A DNA stretch of 64,000 nt from Helianthus annuus (lineage: Eukaryota > Streptophyta > Magnoliopsida > Asterales > Asteraceae): NCBI RefSeq assembly GCF_002127325.2, contig NC_035449.2, positions 79,398,693 through 79,462,692 of the forward strand, given 5' to 3'. Under the pieces are notes generated by a model, which was not told the DNA's origin, made no database searches, and worked only from the letters and a program-made list of their open reading frames with translations. Positions 22,125 through 32,480 of this stretch are shown here, piece by piece. A program made the position numbers and the translations under genes. Each line of letters begins with the position of its first letter. Position 1 is the stretch's first letter.

Positions 22125-22404
22125 TTAAAATAAATAATAGATTACATGTTTTAACAAGTATCTAAATGATTAAATAAGATTAAACATGGAAAAAAATAAA
22201 AATAATGTGGGAGATACGGTTTGTGTAACGATTCGCATATTTGGACTTTCCTGTTTTAGCAAGTCTTCTTATACTTTCCATTTTGAGACACTTGTACTCT
22301 TGTTGTAATCTATTTCGTTTCAATTTGTAATTCGAGACTATTAATCGTAATGAAAACGCAAGTCTTTTAATCATATTCATGTTAGACTTATGTGCAAATT
22401 GGTA
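22125..22404. other. Shared flank after the Helitron-like end, copy B
   Basis: Near-identical to 14189-14466; noncoding. Similarity stops at 'ttggta'. Confidence 0.6.
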
Positions 22405-22433
22405 TTCACAATTCACGTTTTGAACGCTGTATT

Positions 22434-22468
22434 ATTCTTGATTCTTGATTCTTGATTCTTGATTCTTC
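22434..22468. repeat. 7-bp tandem repeat (ATTCTTG), five copies
   Basis: Five consecutive units, the last ending in C. It lies at the left edge of the G4 LTR. Confidence 0.9.
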
Positions 22469-22648
22469 ATTACACATTGATGTTTGATACTCGAAAAATT
22501 GATTAAAACACGTAAAATAATCAAAATTGGAAAACAAAATAATGAAACAAGTCCATTCGCACGGATCAAGTAGATCCGCGGGAATCAAGTCCATCCGCGC
22601 TAAGTCCATTCGTCCGAAATTCCAAGAAACCCTAATTTCCCCCGAAAC

Positions 22649-22660
22649 CTATAAATAGGC
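22649..22660 (+). promoter_or_regulatory. TATA box of the G4 LTR
   Basis: 'cctataaatagg' is followed by a C/A-rich leader, the usual start of LTR transcription. Confidence 0.6.
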
Positions 22661-24048
22661 ACACTACTCCACTCCAAAATTCGCCCAACTCTTTGCAAAC
22701 ACTCTCAAGCTATCATTGGCGACCAGAAACTGTTGTAAGAGTCTTCCTCTCCTTTTCAATCTAATTTCATTTTGTTTCTTGAGTTTTAATCACAAACCCT
22801 TGATTTTTACAAAACCCTTGGATTCCACCCATCTCGAAGATGGTTTCCACACGTTTTGCCTAGGCAAACTGCTGTGGAGCATCAGTCATCCGAGATTGAA
22901 TCAAAGTTATAGAAATCTAAACAAATTACAACTTAATTAAAGTTTTCGTTTTGAAAATCATACGATCTTGATAGAATCTTGAACCTGTTAGACCCTCAAC
23001 TCATTTCATAGTTAAGGGTCTGCATTAGAGTTAATTTCCATCAAGAAATGGTATGATTAAATGGATCAAACACACGTTTTAACAAGAACAGTAGGTTCGC
23101 ACCAATGGACTATGTCCATCCGCGTGAGCGGACTAACTTCCACGCATTCTGCTTTGGATTTTTACTTCTGTTTTCACACATGTCCATTGTCATTCTCTCG
23201 TTTATGTACAATTTACTTAACGGATACAATTGAATCAAATTATAAATCAAACTGTCGTAACGTTAACAGCCGATTCGTATGAATGGACTAAGTCCATCTG
23301 CACGAACGAACTTTTTCCAAAACTAAATTATTTTACTTTCTGTTTTCACATCAGATAGCACGTTTGATCATTTTATTTGTTGTTTTGAACTATTGTACAA
23401 ATCAAAAATAGGTTGGATCAGACCGTATCAAGCGATCCGTTTTTACTGGAAAGGTCGATCCGCACGAATGGACTATGCCCATCCGTGCGAACCAAACTAC
23501 TACTCGTTTAATTTCTATATTTTAACATTCTGATCCGACACTCCTTCTCGAGAATATACTTATACTCTCGTTTAACCATTTCAGTGTGATTCTCGAGACT
23601 TCATCAACTCCGCTCGCGGTTTTAGTGTTTACCTTACGCAAAACTGTGAGTATACTCGATCCCATTTTCGTTTTAAAACACTTTGGGGGCAACATGTACA
23701 TTATACAAAAACGTGCAACACTTGAGACTTGTTTATTCAAAATCACACTCTATCCACATTTTAAACATGAAAACATGTGATCCTTGTTAATCTCATATGC
23801 TGTGTATATATTTGTGTCTATATGCTTATTAACTTTGCTAGCCTACCTTAACAATTATAGCGCTATAGGATTAACGCACCGCCCTTGATGCTTGGGGTAT
23901 TGTTAAGTAAAACATGTTACACCCTCTTTGTCTCGACGATGTTGGGTAATCACGATTGCGTTGGAAACTTGGGTTTGACATATAGTTTACACTAGCTCAG
24001 CATATTAGTAACTTGTATGTGTTATTCATGTTGGATATGAGCTCGTTT

Positions 24049-24780
24049 TGTTAGGATCTGAGTATCAATTGATTGTGTTTTTGTTTGAGAATTAATGAAG
24101 ATGAACAAGTAATTGTAGCGGAAACTAAATGGAAACAAACTTTCACACACAATCAAATAGGAGAAATGTTTTCAACACACATTTTAACATAGAACCGAAT
24201 GATTGAATTTATTTCAAGATTCAATTACAATGCATGCATGTATCACAAACTCCCCCTCAGCCTGAGCTCTCAGTGATTGTTCATACAAGAAGACAAGGGG
24301 TGAAAGAACTAATAGAACAGTATAGGGTACTGTTCTATTTATAGGCACGAGCAAACCACTGAAGCATCTTGGCTGACGTCACCATGAAAGTGACATCTAA
24401 CCTCCTAACAACCTGAAACTACTGATCTAATACAAGCACTGTTTAGCTAACTACTGATTACAATAGATTACAAAAGGAAAGACTAAACTACTGCTTTCTC
24501 CTTCCACTGTTGTTACTCAAGTAGTACTTTGTTTCTTCAGCAGTGCTTGACCCATAACAGTAGATTGATCATCAGGGCTATAGTCTTCATCAGTCTTTAT
24601 ACTTGATCAGTTGTTTGTAGAACAACAGTTGTATATGGACAGTGGATACAGGCCATCAGTTGTTAGAACCACTTTCAAGGGGAGAGAATGAAATACAAAC
24701 ATCTGCTTATTCTGGATCCACTGATCTGATCCAGTTTTGGCTTTAATCATTTGTTCCTTTAGTAGGATTCAATCCCAACA
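24049..24780 (-). repeat. 3' LTR of the Sirevirus
   Basis: Starts 'tgttaggatctg', ends 'caatcccaaca', 732 bp. It pairs with 50101-50831. Confidence 0.95.
24311..24344 (-). promoter_or_regulatory. TATA box overlapping a 12-bp inverted repeat
   Basis: Minus-strand 'ctataaatag' (24344-24335) overlaps perfect arms 'aatagaacagta' / 'tactgttctatt' (24311-24322 and 24328-24339) with a 5-base loop. The other LTR keeps the structure with one arm mismatch near 50366-50394. Confidence 0.7.
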
Positions 24781-24792
24781 ATCTCCCCCTGG
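24781..24792 (-). other. Polypurine tract of the Sirevirus
   Basis: Minus strand 'ccagggggagat' directly against the LTR. Confidence 0.85.
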
Positions 24793-24852
24793 AACAGATG
24801 ATGCCAAAACCCTTCATTATTATGAATCTTTATTGCCTCATCAACAGTTCCT

Positions 24853-26592
24853 TTATTTGCCCTTAAGTTGTAACTCAAAGTTCAGTGCATCTATATCATC
24901 CTCATCCCTACACAGTGTAAGATCAAGGAGATCTTGCAGATCTTCAACACTTAGGCCTAGTGCTTGTTCCCTTGATATTTTCTTCACTTCCCCACTGGAT
25001 TTGATCAGAGTCAATAAGTGGGTCTGTTTGTCAGCTTTCCACTTTAGTATTTTTGAATCCAGTGGGTTTCTTGGGAGTGGCCTGGTGATAACTGGCTGAG
25101 CAGTGCTTTGAGCTTTAGCAAGTTCAGGGTTTTCAGCTATCATTTGTTTGAGGACCATTTTTATAACTTCATTTCCTGCTTCAATATCCTCTGTTGTTTC
25201 TGTATCCATCTGCTTTTGTCTCCTTCTTTGATAAAGGATGGCAGCAGTTGGAGTACTGGATTTCCTGACTTGCAGTTTTTGTGGTCTAGTTGAAACCTCT
25301 GCTTCAGGGTAATCTAGTTTTTGTGGAACATTTGGATTTTTCTTTCTTAATTCTTCTAACTTTTTGTAGCTTGTTTTGACTTTGTCTTCTTTCCACCTTG
25401 TTACCTGATTTCTTGACCCAAAATCAGCAGCAATAAGTTCCTCTTTCATTCTCTTCAGCTGTAGCACCTTATCAGGTACATTCTTCTTGTATTTTGCCCA
25501 ATCTGGAGGAGTCTGTTTTACCTTGTTTTTGATCATATCTTGGATTCTGGCTGTTTCACTTTCAAGCTCTTTAATGGTCCATTCTTTGTACATGTACCTT
25601 TCTCCCTTGTATTTTTTGTAAGCCATGATGTTATCAAGATAGTCTTTTCTCAAGGTTTCATCTGCTCTTTCTGATAGCTGCTGACAAAGGTTTTTTGTAA
25701 ACTGCTCCAAAGTTCTTACTTGAGTTAGCAGATATTGATAGTATCTTTGGATTTCCTTGTCAGATTTACCATGTGAATTCCTTTTAGAGATATCCTCTGC
25801 TTGTTGAGCCTTTAACTTCATATACTCTTCAATGTTATTTGGCCTAGGATATCCTTCAAGAGATGACAAACTCCTTTTAGGAGGATCATCTTCAGTGTAG
25901 AAGGATTTGATATCCTCTCTAACTGTTATAAGCTCTAAAGGGTATTGAGCACCTGCAGGAGTGATGGCAGCGTTTGGTTTTTGAACTACGGCTGAAGAAA
26001 GAGGAACAGGGTTTAGGATAGTAACAAGTGACAAAGGTTGTGAAGATGTTGGTGGTGGTGACGAATCACCATCTTCCAAAATTACCCTTCTCCTTTTTGG
26101 TTTAGGAGAGGTTGGTGGTGTTTTGGTGGGTTGAGAAGTGGTGATTTGAGTGGTAATGATTGAAGTGGAAGGTGGCGGACTAACAGCTGTTGAAACAACT
26201 GGTGTTTCAATCACTGTTGTCATTACAACTGATGATGTGTCATCAGCTGTCTTCTGCGTTTTGGCAGGTGGTGAAGGTGGTAATGATGATGTTTTTGGTG
26301 GTGAGGTGATTTTTGGTGGTGGTGTGGTTGAAGTGGGAGCAGTGGTTGATGTGTGTGTTAAAGTGGTGGCAGCTGTTTGGCTAACAGATGTTGAAACCAC
26401 TGAAGTACCAACAGTTGTTTATACAACAGGTGGTTTTAACAACTGCTGGTTTGGGAGATTGATGTGTGGAGCTTTTGGAAGATTTGGGAGTATGTTTTGT
26501 GATCTAGATGGTATGTGTTTGGGTTGCCTCACTTTTCTAGTGGGTTGCTTTCTTTTTGGCCCGGGATTTTTTTCATCCTTTGGCTTAAAAGT
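24853..26592 (-). pseudogene. C-terminal part of the Sirevirus extra ORF
   Basis: Continues the minus-strand frame of 40633-42868 after the chromovirus is removed; the frame crosses the duplicated target site without a shift. One in-frame TAA at 26418-26416 splits it. Residues are first basic (PKRKQPTRK), then a Thr/Pro/Ser-rich stretch ('PTSTTPPPKITSPPKTSS'), then a Lys/Glu-rich coiled-coil region near 25700-25300 and an acidic C terminus ending at 24853. It has no recognised catalytic motif. In Sireviruses this position holds an envelope-like ORF of unproven function. I see no clear signal peptide or transmembrane helix. Confidence 0.7.
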
Positions 26593-29500
26593 TGTAACAC
26601 CTCGAAAATTCACGCCCAATAATGTATTGACACGTGTCATAGATTTCCGGTATGTGAAAACATACTTTAGAGGGACTAAAGTTGACAAACTGTGAAAACT
26701 ATATAACGTAAGGGTCCAAAGTGTCAACAATGGATAAATAGACTCTATGATAACCCTACATAATATTTATAACCTTAAACGGATGGATCATGGATCATAC
26801 GAAGCGGAAATTGCACGAAAGTGAGGAATTACAAACTATAGGGGCTAAAAGTGTCAACATGTTGAATTTATACCTCTGAGTGATCTTTTGGCAGACCCGA
26901 AGCTTTGTAATGCTAAAATATACTCACTAGAATATGTGGTAAAAATTTCATGAAGTTTCGTTATCGTATGAGAAAGTTATGGCCAAAACCGTACTTGAGG
27001 GGTTAAAAGCGTCAACGTCGAATTTCGTGACTTTTCGGGTGAGCGCAAAGTTAACCGAGGACATTACCATGTTGGTAAATGTCCCAAGGTTCTTAAAAAC
27101 CAAGTTTGAGGGTTTACGAGTCAAAATAAATAGCCAAAACCTCGCGTGCAAAGACAGGGACCAAAACTGCCACTTTTAAACAAAGATTGGGAGCTGCAGA
27201 CCCAGGCGGCCCGCCTGGGCAGCCTAATGCGGGCCGCGACCCGTGCCCAGGTGCAGCAATTCGCGAGCAGGGGCTGTTTAGTCCGATTTTTGAGTGCTTG
27301 ACAGCTTTCTCCACCTCTAAAACTCACCAATGGATGGCCATGCATGTCTAGGACACCTGTTGCACTCTTATAATACCTGAATTCCCCATTTAATCAGATC
27401 ATTTCTTCACAATTGAGGGACTTGTGTTAGTAACAAGAACACTCACAACTTCAAGAATTCACAAGGCTTCTCCAGGGACTTTCTGATCATCAAGGCAGCC
27501 TCATAGGGATTCCTAAGCTTCATTAGGACCTTTGTAAGCATTCATATCATTCTCTAATTCATTCTAGCTTTGATTATTAGCCAAAAGTCAATCCATTGTT
27601 CATTTAGTTTGACTTTTCGATTAAACGAAATTGGCTCTGTCATTTCTCAAATTGAAACCACTTATAAGTTGGTATTTATGTGGGAAACAAACCCTCAAAA
27701 GGGTCTTCTCTGATTCCCACTCTAAGCATGCTATTTGTCGAGTCAAAGATGTTCTTAAAAAGTCAACAGGAAGTGTTTTTGCGAAATATAGCGTAAATTG
27801 TAATGAAGATGACATGCAATCAGTTTGATCATCAAAAATAATTTTATAATGAATATAAGAATATGTTTTATCATGATCAACTCGACAATTTTTAGTATAA
27901 ACTCGGATCGGAACCGAAAGTCTTATAAAACGACTTTTTCGTTGACTCTCGATTCGGATCCATGCATGCATGTTTGAGATCTGTATTAGAGTTTATTTTT
28001 GACCATTTTTATTCAAGTGTAACTCTCTGGAATTTTTACTACTTGAGTCTATGCTTAACCGATTCATATGCATGTTTCCGATTTATGCTTAAAGTTGACT
28101 ATTTTGCCCTTTTTGATATAAAACGTGATTTTTGGAAAAGTGAAAGAGTAGAAATCTTTATTTCTGATTTATAGACTTGCACCGAAAATTTGAGATCAGT
28201 TGGTGGTCCAGATTTTGCGTTATGGCCGATATCGTAAAACTAAAGCTTTATGTTACATAATCGGCGCATTTAGCGTATAACCTATTTAAGGCCACTTTCT
28301 GATATAAAACTTTTTACCCACTGATGTTATATAATATTTTGGGATTTTTGATGATTTTTATTTAATTTTTGGCTGATCGTATCATAGGTCGCTAAGTTGA
28401 TTCGGTTAATGCCGGTTTTGACCGTTTAAGCCATAAAATGAGTTTTATAAATCCTTTTGACCCCAAACCTTTTTCTACTGATTTTATTTGTTAAATAAAA
28501 TATTTTGAGCATTCTGGAAACATAAAAATCTCAGCTTTCTTTTAAAAAAACCCGGAAACGGCTTTAAATCGCACTTTTAAGCGTTTTTAACGCATAGTAT
28601 GCGTTACACCCAAATTAAACATATAAGGTTCATACCTACTGATGTATTTAGTATATTTTTATAAAATAACAGTAAGTATAAGTTCTTGAACTCAGATTTC
28701 CAGTTTTGGCATTTTTAGCCCTTGTGAAATTACCAAAATACCCCTACGGTGCATAGTTTGATTTTAAATGCTAAGTTTTATTTACGGGTCATACTCTACT
28801 ATTATAATATGTCAAATTAAGTATAATTACTGTATAAATCAGACCTGTAACTCAGATTTTCAATTTAACTCTTTTATAATCCTTTAAATGACCAAAATGC
28901 CCTTATAAGGCATAAATTGAGTTTAAATCTATTCGGGGCATAATAGAACATAACTTGCTGATATTATATCATATTTAAAGCATATTATCTCAGGGAACTT
29001 GCATATGACACTTTTGGCTACCCGTAACGCTCTTTTAGCGCTCGGTTCGGTTTATGTAACTAGTTTGCATAAATTGACCGAAACGGGTCAAACGTTATCA
29101 TTTTTGTCTCAAAATCCAGAATGTATTTAGTATCCCCATATTATACAAGTATTCAAACTTGTCGGCTCTAAATCACATTCTATCCGGTCTTCGCTTAATC
29201 GTGCGCTTGAACCGTATCGTCCTTAAAACTAACCGGTCAAGCTTAGGCTTAAATAAAAGACCCGTTAGGAATCTAATAGGTTATTATAAACCTTTGTTCT
29301 AGAATAGGAGGCCCAGTAAAAGCTACCCTCACTTACCAATTGTGATTCATACTTACTCAGGTAAATACTTTTTAACTTATTTTCCCTATACGGGCTTGGG
29401 GTACGGTATATAGAATACCGCTTGATCGAGCGTACAAAATCTTGCACCCTTGGGTGTTCAATTGAATAATTTTGATCGGCTCGTTTAAACAGTCTTGTTT

Positions 29501-30129
29501 TACTTTAAGCCTTTGGGGGGTTAATGACCATGTCCCGGATATCCTTGGCATTATCTTACGAGATGGCCACGACAAGAGCACGGGGTGTAGGCGTACACCC
29601 GTCGTGTATAACTCTTTAATGTGGTGTGTCTATTAATCTTTAACCCGGACAAGATCCCGGGCTACTGAACGCACGAGTAACATGTAATCCGTTCACAAGT
29701 TTATATTGCATAATTATCCCAAGTTATAAAAATATTTTTATGCCATGTGCATTTAAATCAATTTTCAATCATTTTCAAAATGAGTCAGTTAATTTGTATT
29801 TACCAGTGTAAACTGACGTATTTTCCCAAAAGGTTAAGTGCAGGTACTACACGTACTAGGCTGGCTGTTTCCTAAAGCGTCCACAATAGTCTCGCAAGCT
29901 CGGACGACAATAAAACTGTTGAACAATTATCTTATTTTATTTGATCCACCTGTGGATCCGTTTCAACTACTCGTGATATTTAATATTACATTTTATTTAA
30001 AGTTGAAATGAATCTATTCTGCTTCCGCTGTGCATTATTATATTGTGTTGTTTGTCTATGACGATGCCAACTACGTCACCATACCCCACACCGGGCCCAC
30101 CGGTGACACGTGGAGATCGGGGTGTGACA
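26593..30129 (+). repeat. 5' LTR of the chromovirus
   Basis: Starts 'tgtaacacctcg', ends 'gatcggggtgtgaca'. It contains only chance ORFs, which recur in the other LTR. Near 29795-29845 there is a conserved 'accagtgtaaactg' block followed by 'gtgcaggtac'. Confidence 0.95.
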
Positions 30130-30132
30130 GGT

Positions 30133-30145
30133 TGGTATCAGAGCC
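30133..30145 (+). other. Primer binding site, chromovirus
   Basis: 'tggtatcagagcc', a full match to the initiator tRNA-Met 3' end, three bases after the LTR. Confidence 0.95.
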
Positions 30146-30321
30146 AACGCTGAGTGAATTAAACACTAGTCTTTTGTGTTTAATCTCAGTTACACAATTG
30201 CACATTCCTCGATTTTCGAGTCTAGACAAAGAACTTAGGAAATGTTCAAGTTTCTTTTATTTTCTAACTTTGTCTTATATATATTTGTTGTGCCACTTGT
30301 TTGATTTTTGACAGGTTCAAG

Positions 30322-31605
30322 ATGCCGCCACGTGTAAGAGGAAGGGGACGAGGAGCATTCGCCACCTCTCATGACCATGAAGCTGGACCGTCGCATAGGC
30401 GAACCCCATCAGGATCCCATAACGCGGATGCCCGTAACCTTTGGAGATCGTTCGCTGAACCCGCTAGGCACTCACTGAGTACCTCACCTTCCCTACCACA
30501 CTCTTTTGGGCCTCATTCTGAAAATGAGCCCCACAACTCCCACCAATCCTACATTCCTCTTCACCAGTCACCTTATGATTACCCAGCACCTGTCTATCAG
30601 GGCCTGTACAACCCTGATGCCTATTTGGAAGAACCAGTGGGTCACAACCCACTTGGGCCTGAAGACCACTTCCCGGGTGGCAACGAGATGGAGGTCGACG
30701 AGGATACCGATCCTTCCATGCCACCGTCCGGCACACCGAACCACCCCATCGAGATATCTGATGGGTCACCGTTTTTGGGATCACCTTACAATGGTCCCGA
30801 CAGTTTCGAGGAGAGATTCAAGCAGCACGACTGGGTTTTTACCCCTAGTTACCATAACTCTCCCATGCACCAGTCCTACCACAGCTCTCCCGTGCACTCC
30901 CAGCATCACTCCCAGCAGCAGCTTCAGCAGCAGCCTCAACAGCAGGACCCTTCTGAGGGTTTCTGGCGTGACGTGGTCACTCCGCCGCCGCCACCACCTC
31001 CGGTTCTGCCTCCTCCGCCTCCGAGGCGAAGGGGAAGGAACGCCCGTATGTCTACGCGAGGAGGGATACACATTGGCACCCCTCGACATTCAGGTAGCAG
31101 CCGCTACTCGCCGCTTCACGAGGAGTCAGAGATGGGAGAATCTCAGCATCCCGTCTCAGAGGTGACTTCTGCGCCTATTGCGCCACTGCCACCGCAAAAC
31201 TTTGGAGAGCCAATCCCTGCGTATGCTAGCGCAGCACAGTTCAACCCTTTCGAGCCAACTTTTCCCCCAGGTTATGACTATACAGGGGATCCCTACTGGT
31301 TAGCTTCGGGCTACAACCCTCTCAATCAGGAGAGTGCTTTTGGAGGTCCCTGGGCTACGGGACAATCAGCTTTTCGATACCCACCGCATGGATACCAGCA
31401 GCCGCAGCCTCCTCAGCCACCGCAGTATCAGCCACCGCCGCCGGCGCCAATGATGTCGCCACCGCAAGTTCAAGAAATCCTTCAGGGGATAAACGATGTG
31501 CGGCGTGAATTGCGACATGAAATGCGGGAGGATCGCCGACATAACCGCGGAATGTTTAAGAAGATGGTTGACTTGATCAAGGGTAAGGGTAAGAAGGATT
31601 ATTGA
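30322..31605 (+). CDS. Leader ORF (ORF0-like) of the chromovirus, proline-rich RNA-binding-like protein
   Basis: The first ATG of the frame is at 30322, giving 427 residues; the frame is also open seven codons upstream without ATG. The N terminus is an Arg/Gly run ('MPPRVRGRGRGAF'), often nucleic-acid binding. The middle is Pro/Ser/His/Gln-rich and low in complexity, with a run of prolines near residues 223-240 followed by 'PRRRGRNARM'. The C terminus (about 385-427) is a charged helix, 'RRELRHEMREDRRHN', ending in a Lys/Gly tail. There is no CCHC, protease or RT motif. It lies between the priming site and gag on the same strand, intact in a young element, so it is probably selected. I recall similar ORFs beside gypsy elements in sunflower, unverified. 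Alternatives: an accessory gag-like or silencing-related factor. Confidence 0.75.
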   Translation: MPPRVRGRGRGAFATSHDHEAGPSHRRTPSGSHNADARNLWRSFAEPARHSLSTSPSLPHSFGPHSENEPHNSHQSYIPLHQSPYDYPAPVYQGLYNPDAYLEEPVGHNPLGPEDHFPGGNEMEVDEDTDPSMPPSGTPNHPIEISDGSPFLGSPYNGPDSFEERFKQHDWVFTPSYHNSPMHQSYHSSPVHSQHHSQQQLQQQPQQQDPSEGFWRDVVTPPPPPPPVLPPPPPRRRGRNARMSTRGGIHIGTPRHSGSSRYSPLHEESEMGESQHPVSEVTSAPIAPLPPQNFGEPIPAYASAAQFNPFEPTFPPGYDYTGDPYWLASGYNPLNQESAFGGPWATGQSAFRYPPHGYQQPQPPQPPQYQPPPPAPMMSPPQVQEILQGINDVRRELRHEMREDRRHNRGMFKKMVDLIKGKGKKDY

Positions 31606-32480
31606 ATCCTTTGTTTGTTAGCTCATTTACTCATGTCCCTGGACATTTATTCCTGTATTCTACCCCTGCGTGGGTATAGCTCTTTCCTGTTCTACCCCTG
31701 CGTGGGTGTGTTTGCTTATGTTTAACCCCTGCGTGGGTTTGTTTTGATTGTTGTTTTGTTATTTGGTTTAGCCCCTGCGTGGGCATGTTATTTGAGTAAA
31801 AGTCCCGTTTAGGGCAAACTGGTACTAGTCTATTTTATTTAAATGGTTAATTTAAGTTTTTCATTTTATCTATATGCACGAATATAAAATACAAGTAAAT
31901 GAAAAATATCAATTATTATTTTGATTTACTATTTTAATAAGAATCTTAAGAAGGTAAAACCTAGCTTGAATGTCTTATTAAAAGACCTGGCCAATATGGT
32001 AAAACCTGGTTAAAAAGATTCAAATCTCTGTTAACATCTGTAAACATGTTAACAATCTTGGCTAGCGTGATCTGTAGAATCACACATGTCACCCTTTTAA
32101 TAAATTATCCACAGATTATATCTGTATACATGTCTGATTATGACTTGATGCCTACGGGTTATGACTATGTCATATAAAACAAAAAGGCAGTTGTGGTTTA
32201 TAACTCCCTGCCAAGCAAAGGATTATTTGTTTAATTATACAATTCTAATCCTATAAAATTCTAAATTTAAAATTTAGAAGTTGTCCGAAGTGACTAGGCC
32301 TATGGTGCCAATATATATATTTCATTCTATGATATAGTTGCTAATAAAAGTACCGAATGAAATTAAATAAATTAACTATTATGGTTATTAATACCATGGT
32401 TAATAAATCGTCGAGAACGATAATACTGTTAGGTTTCTAAATAGACCTTGTCCTTACTTTATTGTAGCTCTTAAAGCTAG
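31606..32480 (+). other. 875-bp spacer between leader ORF and gag-pol
   Basis: Noncoding. The first 200 bases carry four 'acccctgcgtgggt' hairpins; the rest is AT-rich. It ends in 'cttactttattgtag' just before the gag ATG, which looks like a plant 3' splice site, as does 'tttttgacag' before the leader ORF. Downstream gag-pol could be reached by splicing, reinitiation or internal entry; the sequence alone does not decide. Confidence 0.6.
31662..31784 (+). other. Four repeated hairpins CCC-CTGCGT-GGG
   Basis: 'acccctgcgtgggt' occurs at 31662, 31694 and 31725, and 'gcccctgcgtgggc' at 31771. Each has a 4-bp stem and 6-base loop. The last copy changes the outer A-T pair to G-C on both sides, a compensatory change, while the loop is constant. 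Confidence 0.75.

Larger units (their letters stand above)
22405..24048 (+). mobile_element. Left piece of the 5' LTR of gypsy element G4
   Basis: Assigned because the interrupted LTR resumes at 50832-51149 after the Sirevirus and ends in 'ggtgtgaca' next to a priming site. The exact start is not resolved; 'tgtattattc' near 22428 is one candidate. It contains a TATA box, a CT-rich stretch after it, and several 'gtccatccgcacga' words in both orientations (22550-22610, 23100-23130, 23280-23310, 23455-23495). No gene. Confidence 0.65.

Noticed and set aside
26150..26695. 181-residue Val/Gly-rich plus-strand ORF
   Set aside because: Antisense of the Thr/Pro-rich Sirevirus extra ORF and runs into the chromovirus LTR.
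27621..27971. 116-residue ORF present twice (also 38123-38473)
   Set aside because: Both copies lie in the chromovirus LTRs; conservation follows from LTR identity, with no domain or codon pattern.
30133..30145. tRNA-Met gene fragment
   Set aside because: Only the 13 bases complementary to the tRNA 3' end are present, next to an LTR; it is a priming site.
30506..31165. 219-residue ORF overlapping the leader ORF
   Set aside because: Ser/Arg/Thr shadow of a Pro/His-rich frame; ORF0 has the RG-rich start, the better start site and an ordered C terminus.
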